Assembly (NCBI GenBank): GCA_000818945.1
Contig: KN805385.1
Location: forward strand, 269,534 to 333,533
Length of the DNA stretch: 64,000 nucleotides
From: Schizochytrium sp. CCTCC M209059
Lineage: Eukaryota; Sar; Bigyra; Thraustochytrida; Thraustochytriidae
Direction: 5' to 3'
Shown: in pieces, positions 49,692 to 59,937 of the stretch
Layout of the letters: the number at the start of each line of letters is the position of its first letter
How positions within the stretch are numbered: position 1 is the first letter of the stretch
Notes under the pieces: model-generated
Database searches by the model: none
What the model was told of the DNA's origin: nothing
Seen by the model: only the letters and a program-made list of their open reading frames with translations
Program-made: the position numbers and the translations under genes

Positions 49692-50648
49692 TTAGTCGGT
49701 TGCGTCTGCATCGTCGGCAACGTCGAGCGGAACACTGGACCAGAGCAAGGGAGCATCCGTCTCAATTGAAGCTGTGCAGCCATCCATTTCGTTGGAAGAG
49801 CTCACGAGACCACCGAGTTCGAGGACTTGGTTTGACAAATTCCAGCGAAGTCCGGAAGTGGTGACACGTGCAGGCCCAGCAAGCGGCGCAAGTCCGCAGA
49901 TAGGACTTATGATATCTTCAGGCCTGATGAGAGTGTGCTTGCCAGGTGCCAATAAGAGTGCTAGTGACTGATCCGATAGCAAGATGAGGTCTTGAAATGT
50001 TTTGTCGAACTTGAAGAGCATGCTTATGTTTGCAAACTCGTGGTCAAGGCGGCCTCCTGTTGCGCCAAGCACGATAACACTATAACGAGTGTCAAGCACG
50101 GCCTCTTCTTGCGCATCGGCAATGATGGCGAGTGCCTTTTCTAAATCGTGCTTGTCCTGGTCCGGGGCCTGAATCACGCGCGTGCCGCGTGCTTCAAAGA
50201 AGCTCCGCGATTGGGACTCGATCGAATCAAGGTCGCCGACGATGAAGTTCGGTGTGAAGCGCGCAGCGGCTAGTTTGTCCGTGGTCTGGCAGGCCTCGTA
50301 CAGCGCATTCGCGGCGCCGTCTACGCAGACGCGCAGCTCCGCAAGGTCCCAAAGGTGTTCCATAAAATCGGGTTGCAAGGCGTCGGGCCCGTCCGCCATG
50401 ACAAGCACAAGCTTAATGGGCTGAGCCTGGCCATTAGCGTCTTCATTGACCTCTCCCTCTTTCTTTTGCTCCAAAGCTTGCTGTTCTTGCTGCGCTTCTT
50501 GCGCCTCTTGCCCAAGTTGCGCTTCTTTCTGTGGCGTCGGGCCGGAGGTGCTGTCGCTGCTGCTGGCATGAGCACCTTGCGCGCCTCGCAGCAAGCCTGC
50601 GAGGTCGCGGAGGCGCACTCCTGCTGCCGATGCTGTGCCGCCGAGCAT
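49692..50648 (-). CDS. TPK1: Thiamin pyrophosphokinase
   Basis: The 318-residue enzyme transfers pyrophosphate from ATP to thiamin to give the cofactor TPP. The family signature runs through the catalytic domain: VCVDGAANALYEAC, PNFIVGDLDSIES (the metal-binding GDLDSI), QAPDQDKHDLEKALAII, and VLGATGGRLDHEFANISML. The C-terminal thiamin-binding beta domain contains ICGLAPLAGPARVTTSGLRWNLSN. An N-terminal extension of about 75 residues is Q/E/A-rich low complexity without a clear targeting signal, so cytosolic action is likely. The ATG at 50648 is the start; upstream lies a CCTGC pentanucleotide run (50697-50735). It follows the homeodomain gene on the same strand at 425 bp. The cell can use salvaged thiamin; nothing here speaks to de novo synthesis. 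Confidence 0.93.
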   Translation of the reverse strand: MLGGTASAAGVRLRDLAGLLRGAQGAHASSSDSTSGPTPQKEAQLGQEAQEAQQEQQALEQKKEGEVNEDANGQAQPIKLVLVMADGPDALQPDFMEHLWDLAELRVCVDGAANALYEACQTTDKLAAARFTPNFIVGDLDSIESQSRSFFEARGTRVIQAPDQDKHDLEKALAIIADAQEEAVLDTRYSVIVLGATGGRLDHEFANISMLFKFDKTFQDLILLSDQSLALLLAPGKHTLIRPEDIISPICGLAPLAGPARVTTSGLRWNLSNQVLELGGLVSSSNEMDGCTASIETDAPLLWSSVPLDVADDADATD

Positions 50649-51073
50649 GGCTCCTTGCGACGGGCCACACGTGGGGTGGGTGGGAGTCTGAATTACCCTG
50701 CCCTGCCCTGCCCTGCCCTGCCCTGCCCTGCCCTGACGCTCGCTCGCTCCTGAGCGCGCGAGGCGTATCGATAGCGATTTGTCACTCCACTTTTTGTTGG
50801 CTGCCGGTCACAGGAATCAACATTTTTTGAGCTGCGACAAAGAAGGAAGTATACTACGTACGTAGCTGCATAGATTGTTTTTATTGATTTCCTGTAAGTT
50901 TTCCTCTGGCATAGGCCTATATACTATGACCACGTGCGAGCTTTTAGACACCAAGGTCAAACGTAATACTGCGCTGTTCGTTCTTCAGAAAGACCATGAC
51001 ATCATTTCTTTTGGGGTTCTCTCGTACGGGCACGGGCATGGGCGCGGGCTTGGGCATGAAACTTATATTCGTT
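50649..51073. other. Intergenic region with CCTGC pentanucleotide run
   Basis: 425 bp between TPK1's start and the homeodomain gene's stop. The CCTGC run (about 50697-50735) is close to the TPK1 start; the rest is AT-richer with a TACGTACGTA motif near 50855. No gene seen. Confidence 0.7.
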
Positions 51074-53050
51074 CTAAAGGCCTTGGCCTGGAGCTTGTTG
51101 TGAAGCGGCATGCTGCGTGGAGTAATTATTCGAGGCAAGGTAAGGTTTGACACTTTCCCAACCGAGAATGGCCTCGTTTTGCATATTAAAGTAGATTTGG
51201 AAGCGAGGCTCCTTGCTTGAACGTGACGCAGGCGGGAGCACGTGGAGAATCTCGCCCTCCATGTTCTCGTGCATGATCTTGAGGCCCACAAAGGCCTCGT
51301 TGAGAAAGTTTTCTGCCCAATGCGAAGGATTTGAGTATACATCTTGACTGAAAATGACGCGGGAAGGGTCTCCCGTAGGCCCAGCGCTGGGAATATGTGG
51401 GGCCGTAGCAGTCGAGGTGTCGAGAGATTGCGGACCATCGTAGGTCCCTCGCGACTTGCTCTCTATAAGCTCTGGGAAATGGGCATCGAGGATATCAGCA
51501 ACGTTGAGCGTTTGCAACGGAGCACCGAGTCCAGCGACAATACTCTTCATAATGACCTCCACCTCGCGATCCCCACTGTATTTGCCGATAATGTACCAAA
51601 GCAGCAGGGTCCGGAAGTCTTGATCTCTTTTGATAAGCAGTGTTTTTAGAGCTTTGATGGCTCCATGACTCGCAGCAATCTGCACCGCACGTACGCATGG
51701 ATACAAGACTGAATCCTTGGAAAGCAAGTTTTCAAAGACACTCGACATGGTCGGAGGCACTTTGGTGCGTCGTCGGGCTCGGCGAGCGGCGAATGCTGCA
51801 TTTTCGCCATGCGCGTCTTGGTCATGCATGTCGATACCACCTGACGTGACTTGATAAAAAGCAGGATCCTTGTCGAGATATAACTTTACGGTGCGAAAAG
51901 CGCGCGAAATGTCCTTGGCGTTTTCTTCAGAAAGATTATTCTCCTCGAGTTTCATGGAGAATCCATCCGTGTCTTTGCGAGCTCTCGAGACCAATCCGTG
52001 CTGCACGTCGTGGTGGTCCATTGCGTGATCAACATGGCTTGCGTGCGATCGTGATAGCTCGTCCATCTCGTGGCCCGACTGGCTTCCTGGTTCATTTTGA
52101 TCCTGACCTTGAGGCTGTTGTTGCTGTTCTTGTTGTTGTTCTTGCACAGACATGGGGGGTGGCATGGGCGGACCCTCTTGCTGCTGTTGCAGTCGCTGTT
52201 GCTGCTGGTCGTGATTTTGTTGCTGATCTCGGTGGTCATCTCTGTCATGGCTTTGCGCAGATTGCTGTCCTTCCAGTGAGCCCTGGGCCTGTTGTTGTTG
52301 TTGTTGTTGTTGTTGCGCATCTTCAGCACTCAAGGGGTGTATAGAAGGTTGCTGCTGCTGGTGGTGCTGCTGCTGGTGCATGAGGCTGTGCTGCTGATGA
52401 ATGTGTTGCTGGGACCCCTGGCGCGCTAGTTTATGGGCCTGGTCATCCCCAGTACCTCCATAGCTCCTTTTCTTGACGCGATTGTCATCGGCTCCATCAA
52501 TGTATGCGAGCATTTTGGCGTCCTGGCGGTACTCTTTTGTCCTACGGTTATCGAACCATTTCGTGACTTGTTGCAGAGAGAGGCCAAGCTCGTCGGCCAA
52601 GCGAACTTTGGCGGGACGGGCAGCCTTGCCACGTGTCACCCGACCCGACTTGAAGGCCTCTTCAAGTTTCTCGCGAACCTCTGGCGCAAGCGGAACACGC
52701 TTCCTGCGGAGATACTCTTTGCCAGCATAGACAAACTTGTGCAATTCTTTGCGCTCCATCTTTCGTTGAAGTTCGGGATCGTTTGACATTTCTTGCATTG
52801 GTCCTGGTGCCGGCATATGGCCCACGTGGGGGTGATGAGCGTCGTGTGTCGTGTGGTCGTCGTGATCCTGCACAACGCTTATTCGCGACGAGTGGGCATT
52901 TATGTCGTCGACTCCTTCAACATGGTGTTGTTCCTGATCTTGATCCTCTTCGTCTTCTCGTTCCTGGTCTTCTTCTTGCGGATGCTGCTGCGGCCGTAGT
53001 TCGTCTGCTATAATATGTTGATGAATGAGTTCATCTCTCGGGATGTCCAT
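51074..53050 (-). CDS. Homeodomain transcription factor with extended loop and poly-Q tracts
   Basis: The 658-residue protein has one homeodomain at about 112-174. Its recognition helix is LQQVTKWFDNRRTKEYRQ, with the invariant W, F, N and R. Between helix 1 (EVREKLEEAF) and helix 2 (KVRLADELGL) there are about four residues more than in classical homeodomains, close to the three-residue TALE extension. LADELGLSLQQVTKWF recalls the plant HAT3.1/PRHA group. The head is D/E/Q/H-rich. The centre has many Q-rich runs (CAG/CAA, about 51990-52420). A C-terminal helical region of unknown type (SSVFENLLSKDSVLYPCV; LYFNMQNEA-like end) may mediate dimerisation. The ATG at 53050 (MDIPRDEL) is preferred to a frame extension that reaches 53308 without good protein-like sequence. 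A (TA)n stretch lies about 185 bp upstream. It is presumably nuclear; no target is inferable. Confidence 0.8.
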   Translation of the reverse strand: MDIPRDELIHQHIIADELRPQQHPQEEDQEREDEEDQDQEQHHVEGVDDINAHSSRISVVQDHDDHTTHDAHHPHVGHMPAPGPMQEMSNDPELQRKMERKELHKFVYAGKEYLRRKRVPLAPEVREKLEEAFKSGRVTRGKAARPAKVRLADELGLSLQQVTKWFDNRRTKEYRQDAKMLAYIDGADDNRVKKRSYGGTGDDQAHKLARQGSQQHIHQQHSLMHQQQHHQQQQPSIHPLSAEDAQQQQQQQQQAQGSLEGQQSAQSHDRDDHRDQQQNHDQQQQRLQQQQEGPPMPPPMSVQEQQQEQQQQPQGQDQNEPGSQSGHEMDELSRSHASHVDHAMDHHDVQHGLVSRARKDTDGFSMKLEENNLSEENAKDISRAFRTVKLYLDKDPAFYQVTSGGIDMHDQDAHGENAAFAARRARRRTKVPPTMSSVFENLLSKDSVLYPCVRAVQIAASHGAIKALKTLLIKRDQDFRTLLLWYIIGKYSGDREVEVIMKSIVAGLGAPLQTLNVADILDAHFPELIESKSRGTYDGPQSLDTSTATAPHIPSAGPTGDPSRVIFSQDVYSNPSHWAENFLNEAFVGLKIMHENMEGEILHVLPPASRSSKEPRFQIYFNMQNEAILGWESVKPYLASNNYSTQHAASQQAPGQGL

Positions 53051-54030
53051 CTTGCTTTTTGTTTTCTTTCTAAGCTGTACGAGACTCGGATCTCTTCCTT
53101 TAAGTATTCTGCACATGCAAAATCTTATAGGATCTTTCTTCTGCGAACGAGGTCTTCCCTTCCTCCCCTTCCTTTTCTCTACGCGCTCTCTCGCGCGGCT
53201 CTTGCACAGCGCAGGCGTCCTGATTGAGACGATATATATATATGTGAGTCTACCCGCCACGCGCCGCGGGAGACCGAGCGTCTGCCTCGCTCGCCTCTTC
53301 TGGTTCACGAGGCGGGGCCGCGGAGCTCACGGTGGAGCGCGCGAGGGGCGGAGAGGGCGCCAGAGCGGCCAAGGTCCGCGGCCGCTCGCGACTGCGCCTG
53401 CCGCGCCGCCTGTCCGCCGCCCGCGTGCGCCGTCGGGGTCGCTGCTTCGGCCCGCGGTGGCAGGCTGGTAGCCCTCCTTTTGCAGTTCTGCTTTTGCGCC
53501 TTACGCTCCGGGCCGCCGGCCCAGTGGCGCGCCTCTGCCGCTTCCCTTCACGTTTCCCCTCCCTTCATCCTCTCCACAGTCGACCCACATGCAATTTCGT
53601 TCTCTCCACCGCGGCATCGCCATCGTACTGCGCGAGAGGCGGGGCTGTGGAGACACATGTCGGGCAGAAAACGGGATGTGTGGGGTTTGAATTTGCCAGT
53701 GGAAGGAGAGGGAGGTGCGGGACGAAATCGGGCGAAGGTAGGGGGCCGGGATGAGAGGAGGTTGAATTTAAGGGGAAAGCGCGCGGGGACCGCGAGGGAA
53801 AAAACTTGAGAGCGCGCGAGGCAGGTAGGCAGGCAGGCATCAAGGAGAAGAAGAAGAAGAAGAAGAATGCGAGAGCGGCATTAGCGGCGAGGATGAGCCT
53901 TTCCACAAAGAGCTCGAACGACGAAGAAGAAGAAGAAGAAGAAGAAGAAGGAGTCTTGATGGCGCCGACCGATGACGCATTCGTTGACTTGACTTGGAGG
54001 AACCGCCGGAGGCTTTTGCCATTTGGTTGG
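53051..54030. other. Promoter of homeodomain gene and 3' side of PKG
   Basis: About 980 bp between two minus-strand genes. A TATATATATATA word (53232-53243) could act as TATA for the homeodomain gene. GAA runs (53849-53867, 53926-53950) and a purine-rich stretch lie near the PKG end. GC-rich frames at 53330-53750 look like noise. Confidence 0.5.
53232..53243 (-). promoter_or_regulatory. Possible TATA element of the homeodomain gene
   Basis: A self-complementary TATATATATATA word lies about 185 bp upstream of the ATG at 53050 in otherwise GC-rich DNA. Position and context suggest a core promoter; there is no direct evidence for a start site. Confidence 0.3.
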
Positions 54031-56875
54031 TTAAAATTCCTCGCACCACAGGTTGGAGCCCGTGTAGGGCTCGCGAGGCGGGTCTGCGTCAAAGGGGTCG
54101 AAAGCAGAAGTATCGGTGGGGGGGGAAATGGGGTGCGACACAGGATCTTGCACGAAGTTCATCCCAGGCCGCAGTATCAACGCCAAAAAACGGGTGGCGC
54201 TTAACATCGAGAGCGCCGTCGCGAAGACATCCAAGACGCTGACTAGGAGATTTTGTGAGGAGCTTGCGCACAAGATGCTCTGCTGGGCGCACGTTCGTGG
54301 AGGGCCGGCGCGATGAAGCGAGCGCGACATGGGAGGAAGCCTTGCGGTCCTTGACGGGAACAGGAATGGAAAAGGTGTACTCGAGCTGAGCCTGCGAAAG
54401 GGACGAGGGAGGGTTCATCTCAGTCTCGCGGATGGAAGCCTCGAGACGGGCGTAGTCGACCTTGCTATTGACGATGTTTTTGCAGACAGTGATTTGATCG
54501 TCCGAGTACTCGTCTGCAAAAGGGGAAATGCCACAGCAAATTTCGTAAATGAGGACGCCGACGGCCCACCAGTCGACGCCTCGGTCGTGGCCCTTGCCCA
54601 AGACGACCTCGGGCGCCAGATACTCGGGGGTTCCGCAGAGTGTAAAGGTTTTCCCCGACGGAAGATGTTTGGCAAAGCCAAAGTCTGCAACTTTGACGAA
54701 ACCATCGCGGTCAATGAGAATATTTTCAGGCTTGAGATCGCGGTAAATGACATGCTGGCTGTGCATGTAGTCAAAGGCGTCGACAATGCCGGCAGCATAA
54801 AATTGTGCGTGCGCGAGCGGAAGACGATAGTGCTCTTGCATGATGCTAAAGAGCTCACCGCCCTGGACGAATTCGAGCAACATGTACAAGGAGTTTCTGT
54901 CCTGAAAAGTGGTGATGAGCTTGAGGATAAAAGGGTGGTTCATTTCCAGGAGAATGCTGCGCTCGTTCGCAACGTTCCGCGTCTGGTCGCACTCGACAAT
55001 GTGCGCCTTGCTCATGACCTTGAGCGCCCAGACGCCCTGAACGGATGCCTTGGAGGAGGCCTCGGCGAGATACACTGTGCCAAAGGTGCCTTTGCCAAGA
55101 ATTTTGCGACGGTGCAGATCGCGCAATGAGAGCGCCGACGTGTCAACGAGGCACATGCTTTCCCGCTTACGCTGGTTCTCTTCAAACCGACGCTGCGAGG
55201 TGTTGACAAGGACATCGGACTTGCCGCGCATGAGCTTGAAGGTATCGTAGGAGAGCGCGAAACACTCGACGTCACCCACGGCAACACAGGTGGCGGCGCG
55301 CGGCTCGTTATTGAGAAGGGCCATTTCGCCAAACCAGTCACCCTCGGTAAGCGTGGCAATGTGTGCGCCAAGGCTCTCGTTGCGCGAGTGCGCCGTGACG
55401 CTCGAGCCCTCGGAAGCATAGGATCCGCCGGGGCTCTCGCCCCCCGAGGCGGCCAGAAGCTCGGCCGAGAGGACGTCGACAGCTCCGGAGCGAACAATAT
55501 AGAACCGATCACCGATATCGCCCTCGTGTACAATGATTTCCTGGTCGGCAAAGTTCATGATCTCAAACTTGGAAACGATGCGCGCACGCAGTCCCTTGGG
55601 CAGTTGTTGCAGGACAGGTACGGCCTCCATGACGCGTTTTTTCATGGTGTCGTCCATGATGGCGCGCAGAGGGCCAAGGTGCTCCTGAAAGGCTCGTCGG
55701 TCAACGGCCAGAAGCACGGTGTCGGTGAGCGTAACGACATCAGCGGCGCGAGGCTCTTCGGTGATGAGTGCGCGCTCGCCAAAGTGCTGGCCGGGGCCGA
55801 GCTCGACCCTGCCGAGCCCAAGCTCACCAATGTTCGAGCACTCGACGGTACCTTCGCGAATAAAGTAGCATACATCACCCTTGTCGCCCTTGCGCACGAT
55901 GCGCTGTCCCGCGCGGACCTGGACAACCTGCATGGAGCCGACGATAAGGTCGCGCTGTTCTGGGGTAAGATACTCTGCGAGCGAAGGTATGCTATCGAGG
56001 GCTGCGCGGAACTCTTCCTGGTTGGCGAGCTGCTGCTCGGAGACAACTTGGCGGAACGTGGCGCGGTCGATGGTCCACAAGCGCCCATGCTTGGTGGAGG
56101 ACCCGCCGGTACCGTCCTCGTTCGTGGAAGCGACGCAGCGGATGGTTTCGGATGCCTTGTTGTGAAAGAGAAGGGCATTGTCACAAAAGAAGGGTTCTTC
56201 GCCGGACCCTGATCGGAGCGTGGGGCCCGCGCTGGTGGACGCGGCAGAGGTGAACTCAAAGGTGCCTTCGGCAATAACGTAAAAGTTGTCGCTCTTCTTG
56301 CCGGCCGTGACAACGGTGTGGCCGACCTTGGCCTTTTCTCTCCACATGTAGGCGACGATTTCTTCGCGATGCTTGTCTTCCAAGGAGCTGAACATGTAGC
56401 ATCTTGCAAGCGCGCGGTTAATGGTCTCTACCTCTTCGTCGGTCTTTGGTATTTTTGACCTTGACGAGCCGGAGCGGTCCTTGGTGAACCCGCGTTGGAA
56501 TACAGCTTTGCGAGTCTTTTTCGTCGTACCGGACACGGATGTGGCGGCCACGCTGCGGGTCTGTCCACCAACGCGTTCGTCCCTTTCGATTACGCTGCTG
56601 TCGTCCTCCTCGTCGAGGTCCTCTTCCTCGTCGAGGTCGGCGCCGTCGTCCATGATGACTCTCACGGCGTGGGTGCTGGCGCCGCCATGTTTGCTCGAGC
56701 TGGAGAGGACGAGTTCGTTGCCTGCGCTTTCGAACAGGGACGAGCGGTCGCTGGCGTCGCTGGTGCGCACGTTCACGCGGCCGTCCGTGGACGTCCCGTC
56801 GTCGAGGAAGTCGGCCTCCGTTGCGGCGGCGTGGTCGTGCACGCCATTCCGCTGCGAGCTCGACCCGCAGCCCAT
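54031..56875 (-). CDS. cGMP-dependent protein kinase (PKG-like, three cNMP domains), frameshifted near 3' end
   Basis: This AGC kinase has tandem cyclic-nucleotide modules. MGCGSSSQ at the start fits dual myristoylation and palmitoylation. cNBD1 (about 180-300) is degenerate and lacks an FGE...R phosphate cassette. cNBD2 has FGERALITEEPRAAD and cNBD3 FGEMALLNNEPRAATC; the Thr after RAA in cNBD3 is the cGMP-selectivity position. The kinase domain starts GKGTFGTVYLAE (about 591). It has YRDLKPEN, ADFGFAK, the activation-loop FTLCGTPEYLAPE and an insert of about 50 residues before the last helices. As read, the frame ends at 54089 just after CVAPHFPP. One base fewer in the G8 run (plus strand 54118-54125) would instead continue into TDTSAFD...NLWCEEF, ending at 54031. 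That is the expected AGC C-tail (PTDTSNFD-like). An assembly or sequencing indel is most likely; a real frameshift is possible. It resembles protist PKGs. Confidence 0.87.
54118..54125. other. G8 homopolymer at an apparent frameshift
   Basis: Eight consecutive G on the plus strand (C8 in the kinase mRNA sense). With seven, the PKG frame would run on into a canonical AGC C-terminal tail; with eight, it stops 29 nt downstream of the run. Confidence 0.75.
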
Positions 56876-59148
56876 GCTGCTGGTGCTGCTGCTCCGCCTC
56901 CTCCTCGCCTAGCCTCTCGCCTCGCCCGCGCGGCGCGCGGCGGGGCCACGGCGCGCGGAGAGGGAATAACGAGAGAGAGAGAGAGCGCGGTCTGCCTGCG
57001 GCCTCCGCCGCTCTCGCCGGGCAGGTATGTGTGTATGTACGTACGTCCGAGAGAAGGAGGACGACTCGTGCGGTGGTCCGCTGCTCTTCTTGTTCACAGC
57101 AACCGCGCCAATAGGCTAAAGCTGGCGCGCAACAGAAACAAACCGGAGCTCGCACTTGCGCTTCTAGCTAGCAAGCAGGGGGGCCGAAAAGTGCCAGCGG
57201 TGCACGCGCGGCACTAGCACGCACGCGCTCTCGCGCTCCCTCCCTCCTTCCCTCCCTCGCGCCGCGCTCGCGCCGCCTCCGAGCCGAGGTCGGGCCCGTG
57301 CCGCTGGCGTATCCACGCCTCGCCCCGCCCCGCCTCGCCTCGCCGCGCCTCGCCGGCAGGCTCGAGCGAGCGAGCGAAGGAGCGGCGCGGGTGTTAGCGG
57401 GAGCGGAGCGGCACGTGCGCGCGTGCAGGAAATGAGAGAAAGAAAAGATGGCAAAGGCAGGTTCACGTGCACGTGCTCCGCGCCCGTTGCGGGAGGGGCC
57501 GCGGTCCCGCTGTTGCCCGCCCGCTCGCTCACGCGCGCGCTCGACGCCCGTCTGCTCTCGCGCCTGGTCGGCCCGCGCCGAGGAGCGCGCGAGAGCGAAG
57601 GAAGGGCGGCAAGCAGCAACAGAAAGAAAGACGCTCGAGCTCGAGCTCGAGCTGACACCGAAGTGGCCCAACAAAAGGCCTATCTACCGCCGCGTCCGGT
57701 ACGCGCGGCTGCGGGCTGAGTCTTTGTGCGGAGCGTACGGGACGCAGGAGAGGGAAGGCGGGCGGGCCTCAGCAAGCGCCCAGCGACGAAGGGAAGGATG
57801 GATGGATGGGCCTCGCCCGATCTCTCCTCCCTCCCCTCGCCCTTGGCGACCGCGCGGAGGAGGAGAGGAGCGAGCGAGAAGAGGGCGCGCGGGGCCGACA
57901 GACGGACAGCCTGCGCCCGCGCGAGGCTGGCCGCGCTGCTGCTGTGCCGGGTCGGGTCTGCTCCGGTCTCTCTGCATTGCTTTGCTCTGCTTCGTGTGGT
58001 TCGGCCAGAGAAAAGTTTTTTTCATGTCTCCCTCGAGGCAGGGACGCACCGCCTAGGTCTCCCCCTCTTTGCAGCTGTCCCTGCACCTCCGCGCCTCTCG
58101 TGCCACTGTAGTATAAATGAATATAAAATATAGCTTATTATCCCGCAATTGGGATATACCGAATCTTGCGACGTGAAGAATTTCATGAGTGTGGGATGCT
58201 CGAGGTCACGCAGAGAGAAGCGGCTGCACGTGCTACCTAAGAGACACGCGTACGTGTTCACTGCGGCGAGCTTGCCTCCTCGCCACTGCCCCTGCGTCCA
58301 CTGGCGCACTCTCCGGTCTACCTCTGCGCACACCTTTGCGGGCTCCTCAGGAGCGGCGGCTCGATTGATCGTTACGCTCGCTTCATGTATCCTCAGGCTC
58401 TCTCTCCTCTCCATTCCATCCACTCATCCAGGGGCCTATGACCAACTAACGACGGCGACGATGCTCGTGCGATGGGCCGCGCTCTCGCTCTCGCTCCGGC
58501 TCCCGCCCCCTCCCGTCCTCGGCCTCTTCGTCGGGCAGGTCATCGCAAACTGGGCGAGCGAGGCCAGGGCCGATCGACTCCCGCCCCGCGTCTTGGAAAG
58601 CGAGCTGCTATGGAGCATGACGCCTGCGCTGTTGCCTGGCCGGCGCGGCGAGGATCATGGCCACGTCAGACGGAGCTGCGCAGCGACGACGATGGGCAGC
58701 AGTTCTACAACGTCAGCCTCGAGGGGAATTGTGGATGGAGATGCCCGCCGAGTGAGAATGCTAGGGGTTTTGTTTGACACGTGAAATCGGGGCTGTCGCC
58801 CACGATGGCATCATTGCAGCCGATCGATCGATAGATAGAATCGAGCGATACTGGATGGATGGTTCAGGTTCCTCGCGACCCGAGCTTGTCGAAACGTGCA
58901 GCCTGTTGCTGCTGTTGCTGATGCTGCAGAGGCGCTGGCTGCACAAATTGCGGCAAAGAGAGTGCCTACGGAGGATGTCGATGAGCTGCGCAACGTGACC
59001 GGGCTGCCTGTCGCATCAGCATCACCATCGTCGTCGACACTTACTCGCCACACACGCAGCTGCAGCTGCAGCTGCAGCACAGCGAACAATTCTTGCACGA
59101 CGGGAGGTCGCCAACCGCGCCGAGGGTCAATTCCTCACGCAGCCGCAG

Positions 59149-59180
<32 letters not shown>

Positions 59181-59937
59181 GAAGATGCGCTCCGCGACCG
59201 GGTGCACGCTTGCCACGGCCCGACGAGGTCGTCCTGCCGCAGTCGCTCGCAACGGTAGTTCGTCATCACCGTCGCCCGCGCAGGGCCGCACACATCGGAG
59301 TCTCCTCGTTGCTCTCGCTCGTGAGATCAGCAACAGCTGGCGCTGCTTGCCTGCCTGCCTGCCTGCCTACTGTGCGTGAGTGAACGAACAGCTAGCTAGT
59401 CCTTGACCCCGCGCAGTCTTCGGCGACGAGACACAGGCCTTCGTGCCGCCAATGCGATGCGGTGCGACGATGCCTCGCGATTTGCGAGGCGGTGCGAGCC
59501 CTGCAGCGCACGTGCAGCGCAGTGTGCACGTCCGTGCACGTGCCCTGTGTCACGCTCAAAGGCAGTACGGCGTTCCCAAGGTGTGCGCCAGGGTGGATGG
59601 GGTCCACTCCACACGGGAACACTCTTGCTTTTCCCAGGTCCAGCCAGCTGCGCTCGCTAGTCTGTCGCTGTCGACCGACAGCTCGTCGATCGAAGTCGAG
59701 GACCTCGACGGGCACGCTATGCGAGGAGTGCTTGTCGAACGGACTTCTTTCTGCCTGTAGATCACGCGGCTCGCCCCAGTGCGACTCCGCGTGCCTCTCG
59801 CCGCTTTGCTGCAGCTGCTCGCAGTCGCTGCTGCTGGTCGCTCGCGGTCCTTCCGTCCGGTCTCTCTGCCTTGGAGCCTTGGCGTCGATGGCGTCGACGG
59901 GCAGAGCAAAGCCGAACGCCCTGACCGCGCGGGAGCC
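56876..59937. other. Long intergenic interval without a convincing gene
   Basis: Three kilobases between the PKG start and the thioesterase start. 56900-58060 is extremely GC-rich with short pentamer runs (CGCCC/CGCCT near 57318-57352), a (GA)n run (about 56970-56985) and many overlapping Arg/Ala/Ser-rich frames that look like composition artefacts. An AT-rich island (58100-58160) includes an ATCCC/GGGAT hairpin. 58440-59400 has GATC, GCAGCT and GAA (about 59150-59180) runs. A frame at about 58896-59258 begins plausibly (AALAAQIAAKRVPTEDVDEL) but degenerates into repeats and lacks an ATG. I call no gene. Confidence 0.5.

Noticed and set aside
51074..53308. Longer start of the homeodomain protein at 53308
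   Set aside because: The extra 86 residues cover a TATA-like word and GC-rich leader and are not protein-like; ATG 53050 is better.
57168..58056. Several Arg/Ala/Ser-rich frames on both strands
   Set aside because: All six frames are open because the DNA is extremely GC-rich and stop-poor; none shows domain-like or periodic features.
58896..59258. Possible small gene with helical start
   Set aside because: It lacks an ATG, runs into GCAGCT and GAA repeats and has no recognisable domain; kept only as a note in the intergenic entry.
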